Part shown: piece after piece, positions 1 to 5,211 of the stretch | Position numbering within the stretch: the stretch's first letter is position 1 | How the letters are laid out: each line of letters opens with the position of its first letter | NCBI GenBank assembly: GCA_003499955.1 | Contig: DNRP01000146.1 | Location: forward strand, 603 to 12,140 | From: Cyanobacteria bacterium UBA9971 | GTDB taxonomy: Bacteria; Cyanobacteriota; Vampirovibrionia; Gastranaerophilales; UBA9971 | Length of the DNA: 11,538 nt | Direction: 5' to 3' | Notes under the pieces: generated by a model | What the model saw: only the letters and a program-made list of their open reading frames with translations | What the model was told of the DNA's origin: nothing | The model's database searches: none | Position numbers and translations under genes: made by a program

Positions 1-303
1 GTTATCAAACATTGTTAAACTGCCGAAATTATTTGCACATGGATTAGCACAAGCAATATCTGCTGTTTGAGACTCATTACATGAAGTTTCCGAACCGGCT
101 ACAACTTCAGTACCACACTGATAAACTGTTTTATTTCCATCAGGAGCAACAAAAACAACTTTATCACCCGGTTTTAAATTTGCAGGCAATTTAAATACGT
201 CATTGTTCGATTGCTGTTGAATCGGAGAACTTTGATTAGTCGCATTAGCTTGATTAAGCTTATTTGCAGGTACACAAATTAAATTTACCGCGTCTGTTCC
301 CAT
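1..303 (-). CDS. Unrecognised protein, N-terminal 101 residues (3' end outside window)
   Basis: The reading frame is open from an ATG at 303-301 to the window edge, so the C-terminus is missing. A strong ribosome site (AGGGAGG) lies 6 bases before the ATG, which fixes the start. I do not recognise the family. The first 35 residues are rich in Asn, Gln and Ser (an NQSSPIQQQSNN stretch), as in a flexible tail. Residues 36-62 look folded, with a KPGDKVVFV segment followed by a Pro-Asp-Gly turn. Cysteines stand at residues 10, 63, 75, 85 and 89; four fall in the last 40 visible residues, which could mean metal binding or disulfides, though nothing visible decides this. There is no signal peptide or membrane segment in the visible part. 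It is transcribed away from hemW, after about 390 bases without a gene, so it probably has its own promoter. Confidence 0.75.
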   Translation of the reverse strand, partial: MGTDAVNLICVPANKLNQANATNQSSPIQQQSNNDVFKLPANLKPGDKVVFVAPDGNKTVYQCGTEVVAGSETSCNESQTADIACANPCANNFGSLTMFDN

Positions 304-692
304 ACCTATTCCTCCCTTGATCCCTTTTATGGAAATTTTTAAATTTTAAAAAAAATATAATTAACCTTTTCCCTTTGTACTTATATAAACAAAAGAAAAT
401 CACAAAAATTGCTTTTTCTATAAAAACAATCATGGTTTTTTATTAAATATTAAAAATATTTAAATTTTTTATATTTTGTGTATTTTTTAAATAAATATAT
501 AAGCTTTAGAAAGTATATATTTTAAGATTTCAATATATTAAGCTTTGTAAAGAGGTGTTTAGGAATGTAACTTCTCGGATCGTCATTGCGAGGAGCAAAG
601 CGACGAAGCAATCTAAAGCAAAAACAGATAATATTTTTTGGATTGCTTCAGGCTAAAGCCTTCGCAATGACAGTTAAAAATTAATTGGCAAT
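304..692. other. Gene-poor AT-rich intergenic region containing one palindromic repeat
   Basis: No reading frame with a ribosome site was found on either strand. Positions 330-570 are almost pure A/T. The promoter of the leftmost gene should be here on the minus strand; TATA-like boxes occur near 380-390, but no convincing -35 partner is visible. The palindromic repeat at 582-671 fills the hemW-proximal end. Just downstream of hemW, TTGGC and GCCAA (about 685-701) can form a weak 5-bp stem followed by a T-rich run on the minus strand, a possible poor terminator. Confidence 0.6.
582..671. repeat. Palindromic repeat, copy 1 (two facing arms)
   Basis: The left arm (582-614) begins GTCATTGCGAGGAGC and ends GCAATCT. 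The right arm (640-671), read on the other strand, begins GTCATTGCGAAGG and ends GCAATCC. The two arms are therefore inverted copies around an AT-rich centre. Each arm is itself a hairpin: ATTGC pairs with GCAAT, and the right arm has an inner AGGC/GCCT stem. The copy lies downstream of hemW in non-coding DNA. Five more loci of the family occur in this window. No transposase is present, so if mobile it would have to be moved in trans. Confidence 0.85.
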
Positions 693-1832
693 TCACGCCA
701 AAAAATCCGCCAAAATTGAATTACTTAATAGAATTCCATGATTTGTAAGTCTTAAATTATTCTCTTCACATGCCATAAACCCATAATTAATATATTTTTC
801 GATAATTTTAGAATATTTTTGACGAATATCAATTCCGTAATTAGCCTTAAATTCTTCCATATTTATACCCTCGATGAGCCTTAAACCCAGAAAAATTGCC
901 TCTTCAAATCTTTCAGAAACAGAAACGGGGTTTTCAAAAGCTCGTTTTATCGGATTCTCCAAATATTTTTCAAGATTTTCTGTATTAGAATATCTTATTC
1001 CATCCAAATACCCGTGCGCGCTTAATCCAAACCCGAAATATTCCTGATTTTTCCAGTAACAAAGATTATGCATTGATTCAAAATCTTTTTTTGAGAAATT
1101 ACTTATTTCATAGTGATTAAACCCGTTATTTTCAAGAATTTCTATGGTTTTTAGATAAATTTGGCTTTGCGATTCATCGTTAGGAAGATTTTTCGGCTTG
1201 TGACGAAAAAATTCCGTATTTTCCTCGATTTTTAAACCATAAGTTGAAATATGAGTTATGCCTAAAGCTAAAGCCTGCTTTAAAGTTTTTTCCCAACTTT
1301 TAACAGTTTGCTCCGGCAGCCCGTAAATTAAATCAATGCTAATATTTTCAAAACCCGCTTTTTGAGCCAACTTTACGGTTTCTACCGCTTCTTTTGAGCT
1401 GTGAATCCTGTTTATAAGTTTCAAAATTTTATCGTCAAAGCTCTGAACACCGATACTTAACCTGTTTATCCCCAAATTCCTTATATTTTTAAGATAATTC
1501 AGGTCAACAGTACCGGGATTAATTTCCATCGCGATTTCTGCATTAGGAGAAATATTAATCAAACTTGTTAAAAGCTCAAAGAGGTCTTTATAAAAACAAA
1601 AATCAACGACAGAAGGAGTTCCGCCGCCTATATAAATTGTTTCCAGCCGCTGTTCGCAATCCGTAAAATAAAACGCTATTTCCTGCTTCAAAGCAACAAA
1701 ATAAGGCTCTATAAATTCATTTTTATCCGCAAAAGAAATGAAATTGCAATAATGGCACTTGCTTTTGCAAAAAGGTACATGAATATATAAATGACGGGGA
1801 TTATCTTTTTGAGCGAACTCTGACTTCTGCAT
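693..1832 (-). CDS. hemW: HemW-like radical SAM heme chaperone
   Basis: This is a cytoplasmic radical SAM protein of the HemW (HemN-like) family. HemW proteins bind heme and S-adenosylmethionine through a 4Fe-4S cluster and are thought to deliver heme to respiratory enzymes, rather than to oxidise coproporphyrinogen. With the ATG at 1832 the protein has 379 residues, the usual HemW length. The cluster motif CKSKCHYC gives Cys22, Cys26 and Cys29, followed by Asn-Phe. The fourth Cys that marks true HemN is absent, which favours HemW. GGGTP at 69-73 is the SAM-binding glycine motif, and the C-terminal third matches the HemN_C region. The frame also extends to a TTG at 1871, but an in-frame stop lies just before it and no ribosome site serves it. 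The chosen ATG lies inside the upstream 55-residue gene, has no clear ribosome site, and is probably translated by coupling to it. Confidence 0.9.
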   Translation of the reverse strand: MQKSEFAQKDNPRHLYIHVPFCKSKCHYCNFISFADKNEFIEPYFVALKQEIAFYFTDCEQRLETIYIGGGTPSVVDFCFYKDLFELLTSLINISPNAEIAMEINPGTVDLNYLKNIRNLGINRLSIGVQSFDDKILKLINRIHSSKEAVETVKLAQKAGFENISIDLIYGLPEQTVKSWEKTLKQALALGITHISTYGLKIEENTEFFRHKPKNLPNDESQSQIYLKTIEILENNGFNHYEISNFSKKDFESMHNLCYWKNQEYFGFGLSAHGYLDGIRYSNTENLEKYLENPIKRAFENPVSVSERFEEAIFLGLRLIEGINMEEFKANYGIDIRQKYSKIIEKYINYGFMACEENNLRLTNHGILLSNSILADFLA

Positions 1833-1968
1833 ATTGATAAACTGCTTTGGGTTTTGAAAGTGAAAATTCAACGTTAGTCATATTTTCCTTTAAATCCCTG
1901 TAATCTTCAATAGCAACAGACGCACTTGTTTTAAAAACTTCCTGAAAAAAGTCGTTTTTTTTCTGCAT
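1801..1968 (-). CDS. Small unrecognised protein (55 residues) overlapping the 5' end of hemW
   Basis: The frame runs from an ATG at 1968-1966 to a TAA at 1803-1801. An AAGGA ribosome site lies 8 bases before the ATG. It overlaps the chosen hemW start by 32 bases in a different frame, so the two are probably co-transcribed and translationally coupled. The protein starts MQKKNDFFQEVFKTSASVAI and ends VRVRSKR. It is hydrophilic, acidic in the middle and basic at the end, with no signal peptide, membrane segment or cysteine. I do not recognise it. The middle (DYRDLKENM) could be helical. The ribosome site and the hemW spacing support a real gene; a leader peptide tuning hemW translation is the main alternative. 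There is a promoter-like TTGACA about 75 bases upstream. Confidence 0.6.
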   Translation of the reverse strand: MQKKNDFFQEVFKTSASVAIEDYRDLKENMTNVEFSLSKPKAVYQYAEVRVRSKR

Positions 1969-2033
1969 AATTATTTTCCTTATAGCATCCTTATTTATAT
2001 AAACACTTGGAATATGAAAAAATTGCCTTTTTT

Positions 2034-2057
2034 AACAAATTTGTCAAAAAATTTGTT
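2034..2057 (-). promoter_or_regulatory. Inverted repeat around a TTGACA box upstream of the hemW operon
   Basis: AACAAATTT (2034-2042) and AAATTTGTT (2049-2057) form a perfect 9-bp inverted repeat with a 6-base centre. On the minus strand the centre and its edge spell TTGACA (2047-2042), a perfect -35 sequence pointing towards the 55-residue gene and hemW. No good -10 sits 17 bases on (the sequence there is AATTTT), so the promoter call is weak. The repeat is a candidate operator. Confidence 0.35.
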
Positions 2058-2095
2058 ATTATTAAGAAAATGTGAAATATTAATTAATTTTTGTT

Positions 2096-2198
2096 GTCAT
2101 TGCGAGGAAGCACGAAGTGCCGACGTGGCAATCTATTCCAATTATGATTTAAACAATAATTCATAATTGGACAGATCCTTCGCTTTGCTCAGGATGAC
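2096..2198. repeat. Palindromic repeat, copy 2 (mixed arms)
   Basis: The left arm (2096-2134) starts GTCATTGCGAGG, has a perfect inner hairpin GCAC-GAA-GTGC, and ends GCAATCT. The right arm (2173-2198), read on the other strand, starts GTCATCCTGAGC and ends AGGATCT, so it is of the other subtype. Between them CCAATTATGA (2138-2147) and TCATAATTGG (2161-2170) form a third perfect stem. The whole is a nested palindrome placed between two divergently transcribed genes, hemW's operon and the SIS gene. It ends only about 47 bases before the SIS start codon. Confidence 0.85.
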
Positions 2199-2206
2199 AG
2201 TATTAA

Positions 2207-2222
2207 CTATTTAATTAAATAG
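2207..2222 (+). promoter_or_regulatory. 16-bp perfect palindrome in the SIS gene promoter region
   Basis: CTATTTAATTAAATAG is its own reverse complement. It sits between a weak -35-like TTAACT (2203-2208) and a TATATA box (about 2225-2230), just before the ribosome site of the SIS gene, where a repressor site would be expected. AT-rich DNA makes such palindromes easier by chance, so this is a candidate only. Confidence 0.35.
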
Positions 2223-2245
2223 ATTATATAAAAAGGGGAATTAAA

Positions 2246-3331
2246 ATGCTGAATGACATTAAGGACGAACCCGAAATTTTCAAAAAACTGGCAGAAATTT
2301 ATCTTCCTGAGAAAAAACCTGTCCAAAATATTAATATAAATCTTGAGAAAATCTCAAAAATATACATAATTGCAAGCGGCTCTTCAAGAAATGCCGGAAA
2401 TATAACCAGATACTTCATTGAATCAGTTGCGCAAATCCCTGTAACAGTCGAACATGCCAGCGAGTTTTCCGTGAGAAATCCTGTTTTATCTCCAAATGAC
2501 CTTGTAATATTTGTTTCGCAATCAGGAGAAACTTCTGATGTGCTCTCAGCGTTGCAAGTTGCTAAAACAAAAGGCGCATATACTTTTGCAGTAACAAATA
2601 ATGAAACATCAACAATCCATACAACAGCGAATTCAGCCATGTTTATTCATGCCGGCAAAGAAATAAGCGTTCCCGCAACAAAATCTTTTGCTTCACAGCT
2701 TGTATGTCTTTATATAATAGGCATTTACTTAGCTGAACAAAAAAACAGCATTTCGGTTGAAGAAATAGAACTTTATAAACAAAAAATTCACCAAATGCCG
2801 GAAAAAATAGAAAAATTAATTTCAAACACGGAAGAAATTGACAAAATTGCCCAAAAACTGCACGATAAAAAAAGCTTAATCATTCTTGGAAGAGGACAAA
2901 ATTTTGGATTAGCGGAAGAATGCTCTCTCAAAATCAAAGAAACCTGTTATATAAACGCGGGAGGCTATCCAACAGGCGAATTTCTTCACGGACATTTAGC
3001 AATGCTGGATGAAAACTCCCCCGTTATTTCAATAATTACAAAGTACGGACACGATGAAGTAAATTACACGCTTGCAGTTGGAAATACCATGCAATTGATT
3101 AAAAAAAGAAACGCTGACATTGTTATAGTAAAAGATGCAGCGGATAATTATATATATTCAAAATTTTCGGAATTTTCTGTCGAATATCTTAATATATCAG
3201 AATTTAATGAAGAATTTTCGCCTGTATATTCCGCCGTTGTTTTGCATTTATTGACATACAAAATGGCAGAACTTCTCGGAAATGACGTAAACAACCCGAG
3301 AAGCTTAAGTAAAACAGTTTCGGCAGAATAA
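2246..3331 (+). CDS. Stand-alone SIS-domain sugar-phosphate isomerase/deaminase (GlmS isomerase-like)
   Basis: The 361 residues align with the C-terminal isomerase half of glucosamine-6-phosphate synthase (GlmS), but the N-terminal glutamine amidotransferase domain is absent. Two SIS domains are visible (about 35-165 and 200-345). Sugar-phosphate-binding motifs are SGSSR at 44-48 and SQSGETSD at 91-98. The GlmS isomerase residues appear kept: Glu232 in KIKE, His248 in EFLHGH, and Lys356 in the C-terminal SLSKTVSAE, the lysine position that forms a Schiff base with fructose-6-phosphate in GlmS. The lack of a glutaminase suggests it either uses free ammonia or runs in reverse as a glucosamine-6-phosphate deaminase (NagB-II-like), or acts on another amino-sugar phosphate such as in AgaS/FrlB-type proteins. 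The start has an AAGGGG site 8 bases upstream. It is monocistronic, with its own terminator, and faces away from hemW. The product is cytoplasmic. The substrate cannot be read from sequence. Confidence 0.85.
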   Translation: MLNDIKDEPEIFKKLAEIYLPEKKPVQNININLEKISKIYIIASGSSRNAGNITRYFIESVAQIPVTVEHASEFSVRNPVLSPNDLVIFVSQSGETSDVLSALQVAKTKGAYTFAVTNNETSTIHTTANSAMFIHAGKEISVPATKSFASQLVCLYIIGIYLAEQKNSISVEEIELYKQKIHQMPEKIEKLISNTEEIDKIAQKLHDKKSLIILGRGQNFGLAEECSLKIKETCYINAGGYPTGEFLHGHLAMLDENSPVISIITKYGHDEVNYTLAVGNTMQLIKKRNADIVIVKDAADNYIYSKFSEFSVEYLNISEFNEEFSPVYSAVVLHLLTYKMAELLGNDVNNPRSLSKTVSAE

Positions 3332-3344
3332 GAAAGAATAAGTT

Positions 3345-3369
3345 AAAAGGGGCGATTGCCCCTTTTTTT
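3345..3369 (+). terminator. Rho-independent terminator of the SIS gene
   Basis: A perfect 9-bp stem AAAAGGGGC / GCCCCTTTT (3345-3353 with 3358-3366) encloses a GATT loop and ends in seven T residues, 13 bases after the SIS stop codon. On the minus strand the stem is followed by a shorter T run, so it may also stop transcription from the PilZ side. Confidence 0.92.
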
Positions 3370-3439
3370 AGTATTTATAATTGAAATCTATAACTGAAAG
3401 CAAAATTGCTATTCCAAGTAAAATTGTCATTTTATTCAT
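3368..3439 (-). CDS. Possible 23-residue hydrophobic peptide after the PilZ gene
   Basis: An ATG at 3439-3437 overlaps the PilZ stop region (ATGAATAA) and opens a frame to a TAA at 3370-3368, right at the terminator stem. The peptide reads MNKMTILLGIAILLSVIDF then NYKY: a short start, about 14 hydrophobic residues and a polar tail, as in small single-pass membrane peptides. A GAGGA is 2 bases from the first ATG and 11 from the second Met codon (3430-3428), so neither spacing is ideal and re-initiation after PilZ would be needed. It could be chance in AT-rich DNA. Confidence 0.3.
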   Translation of the reverse strand: MNKMTILLGIAILLSVIDFNYKY

Positions 3440-4115
3440 GATCCTCAAAGTTTTTATTTTTATCTCTATTGTCTATCTGGTATTTAAAACAGGTCTTTAC
3501 CAGCCTTGAAACATCTTCTTCAGAAATACCGGCAAAAGATATTGCTGTAAGATAAGTTTTTTCATTATTTATCTTTACTTTTTTTGAATAAATGTGCTCA
3601 GCTCTTATAGAAATAGGCTCTTTTTCATAATCAAGATAAATATTACAATGTACATCATAATAATTTTCAAGAGGACTGTCAGAAATATAACATAAACCGC
3701 TTCCACTTATATTTCGGGTCTGTATATTAAAAGTTTCCATATTCATATAAGTTTTATCAAGATATTTGATTACTTCCACCTTTAAATTAAGCGGAACTCT
3801 TAAAAATTCTCTTCTTTCAGTAAACTGACTATTGTATGGAAAACTTATCCTGAGTCCCGACATACTATCGAGCTGTTTATTCATTACGTTAGAAACAGCG
3901 GAAAAAGTTCCTTTTTCTGTCTTGAAGATAATACTAATTTCCTGCCCGTCAGGAAGATTGTGAGCCAGATTATTTTTGTGAGGCGGCGAAATAAGTATAT
4001 AATCCTCATTAACTCTTTTCACATAACTGTTTAGACAGTGATAATTATCATAACTGTCAATATATTCAAGCTCAAATACAGCTAGCTCTTTAATAAAATC
4101 GTATATATCCGGCAT
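3432..4115 (-). CDS. PilZ-domain c-di-GMP receptor, YcgR-like
   Basis: The 227-residue protein has the layout of YcgR-type flagellar-brake or motility effectors: an N-terminal beta-rich YcgR-like domain (about 15-95) and a C-terminal PilZ domain (about 100-215). The c-di-GMP-binding signatures are present: R102-x-x-x-R106 in RREFLR, and N135-x-S-x-x-G140 in NISGSG. It should therefore bind cyclic di-GMP in the cytoplasm and pass the signal to a partner; which partner cannot be told here, as no flagellar, pilus or cellulose gene is in the window. A good AGGGG ribosome site lies 6 bases before the ATG at 4115. It lies 109 bases downstream of the ribbon-helix-helix gene on the same strand, with a palindromic repeat between them that would form part of the mRNA leader. 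The C-terminus is a charged tail rich in Lys, Asn and Asp. Confidence 0.88.
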   Translation of the reverse strand: MPDIYDFIKELAVFELEYIDSYDNYHCLNSYVKRVNEDYILISPPHKNNLAHNLPDGQEISIIFKTEKGTFSAVSNVMNKQLDSMSGLRISFPYNSQFTERREFLRVPLNLKVEVIKYLDKTYMNMETFNIQTRNISGSGLCYISDSPLENYYDVHCNIYLDYEKEPISIRAEHIYSKKVKINNEKTYLTAISFAGISEEDVSRLVKTCFKYQIDNRDKNKNFEDHE

Positions 4116-4135
4116 ACTTACCCCTGATTTTAATT

Positions 4136-4214
4136 GTCATTGCGAGACCGGAAAGGTCGCGGCAATCTCATAATCATACAAATCTTGCGATTCCTTCACT
4201 TTGTTAGGAATAAC
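4136..4214. repeat. Palindromic repeat, copy 3, between the RHH and PilZ genes
   Basis: The left arm (4136-4168) starts GTCATTGCGAGACC, has a perfect inner hairpin GACC-GGAAA-GGTC and ends GCAATCT. The right arm (about 4189-4214), read on the other strand, starts GTTATTCC and ends GGAATC, with ATTCC pairing GGAAT. The right arm is more worn. It sits 21 bases upstream of the PilZ start codon and 11 bases after the RHH stop, so any transcript from RHH into PilZ would carry both hairpins. Confidence 0.85.
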
Positions 4215-4224
4215 AAGACAACAA

Positions 4225-4413
4225 TTAATCGAGCATTGATTCAAGAACTTTTGCCTTACTTTCGCTGGTTTCACTGCTGATTAAGTTACTTCTCCTGATA
4301 TATCCTCTTAGAGCTTCTCTTATAAGCTCACTTCTTGTCCGTTGTTCAGAAGCTGCAACAGTATCAATCTTATCAAGAAACTCATCCGGCATTGATATAA
4401 GTACTTTGGCCAT
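4225..4413 (-). CDS. Ribbon-helix-helix (CopG/RHH_1) DNA-binding protein
   Basis: This 62-residue protein has a standard ribbon-helix-helix fold at residues 2-42: beta strand AKVLISMPDE, helix 1 FLDKIDTVAASEQ, the TRSELIREALRGY turn and helix 2, then a polar tail (43-62). Such proteins bind DNA as dimers by the N-terminal strand, and act as antitoxins, plasmid copy regulators or metal-type repressors. No toxin gene lies beside it, and the tail shows no NikR-type metal site, so it is an orphan regulator here. The AGAGGA ribosome site 6 bases before the ATG supports the start. A TATAAT box about 75 bases upstream on the same strand suggests its own promoter. It is likely transcribed with the PilZ gene, so it may regulate that pair; this is inference from position. 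Confidence 0.85.
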   Translation of the reverse strand: MAKVLISMPDEFLDKIDTVAASEQRTRSELIREALRGYIRRSNLISSETSESKAKVLESMLD

Positions 4414-4486
4414 AATATTCCTCTCCTTATTCTTTCATTTATTTATAGATAAAAATAAAATATAGTTTTTACCCTATTTAATATAT

Positions 4487-4492
4487 ATTATA
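4487..4492 (-). promoter_or_regulatory. Candidate -10 box for the RHH-PilZ transcript
   Basis: A perfect TATAAT on the minus strand lies about 75 bases before the RHH start. The only -35 candidate, TGGCAA 16 bases upstream, is poor. The surrounding 120 bases between the nuclease stop and RHH start are AT-rich and hold no gene. Confidence 0.4.
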
Positions 4493-4533
4493 GCATTATC
4501 TTTTATATTTGCCATTTTTTAAATATTTTTTAG

Positions 4534-5211
4534 TTATTTTTTGCAAAGTCCATTATACGGACAAATTTTAACATGACAATTTTCTTGAGCAGGAAATTCA
4601 GCAGCATTCTCTATTTTATTTATAATTTTCACAAAATTTTCTTCATATTCAAGCATTTTTTCTTCTGAAAAAGTTATTTCTGTAATTTCAACAGACTCGG
4701 GAATTATTTTAAAATACTGAAAAACAAGATTTTCCGGCTTAAAATCAATCCCCAAATCTTTCCTGCTTTGATAAAGCGCGTAAAGATAAATCCGGTGCTG
4801 AAAATTAGTGTCGATATTTTTGGGAATAATACCTGTTTTCCAATCGGCTATAATGTATTTGCCTTTTTCTTCATCAAAAAATACAGCATCAATTCTACCT
4901 ATAAGCCAATAGGGCGTTTCTTTAAGATTAGTATTAAACCCCCATTCGGTTTTTATTACTTTTTTGTCAAGAATTGGATGGTTTTTTATAGCGTTCCAAC
5001 GATCAATAATCTTATTATCAGCGTTTTTCAGGAGATGTTCTATGTTTAACCCCCTTAAATAATAGTCAATCAAGGCATGCACAGACTTTCCCAGCTCGTA
5101 ATCCTGATGAAATTCGGGATATTTAAGCTCTTTTATGTATTTTAAATAGTATTTTTTCCGGCATGTTTGCCATGTATTAAAGCGGTCATGATTTAAAAGA
5201 TTATTTTTCAT
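4534..5211 (-). CDS. RecB/Cas4-like PD-(D/E)XK exonuclease with predicted 4Fe-4S cluster
   Basis: The 225 residues form a single RecB-family nuclease domain. Catalytic motifs in order are GKSVH with His45, the acidic residue in GRID (Asp108), the core DWK (Asp123, Lys125), and the QxxxY motif QHRIY (Gln138, Tyr142). One cysteine near the N-terminus (Cys17) and three at the end (Cys212, Cys217, Cys223) match the layout that holds a 4Fe-4S cluster in AddB, AdnA and Cas4 nucleases. It should cut single-stranded DNA using Mg2+ or Mn2+. The ATG at 5211-5209 overlaps the stop of the double helicase gene as ATGA, so the two are translated together and probably act as one complex. No cas1, cas2 or CRISPR array is near, so an AddAB-like repair role is more likely than a Cas4 role. 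The length equals a bare nuclease domain; nothing seems lost. Confidence 0.88.
   Translation of the reverse strand: MKNNLLNHDRFNTWQTCRKKYYLKYIKELKYPEFHQDYELGKSVHALIDYYLRGLNIEHLLKNADNKIIDRWNAIKNHPILDKKVIKTEWGFNTNLKETPYWLIGRIDAVFFDEEKGKYIIADWKTGIIPKNIDTNFQHRIYLYALYQSRKDLGIDFKPENLVFQYFKIIPESVEITEITFSEEKMLEYEENFVKIINKIENAAEFPAQENCHVKICPYNGLCKK

Noticed and set aside
1833..1871. TTG start for hemW
   Set aside because: No ribosome site, an unusual start codon, and the ATG at 1832 gives the normal family length with the cluster motif near the N-terminus.
2299..2640. 113-residue open frame on the minus strand
   Set aside because: It lies wholly inside the SIS gene in another frame, has no recognisable domain and no ribosome site; the plus-strand protein has clear motifs throughout.
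4225..4413. Toxin-antitoxin locus at the RHH gene
   Set aside because: No small toxin-like gene (RelE, MazF, PIN types) is adjacent; the neighbour is a PilZ protein.
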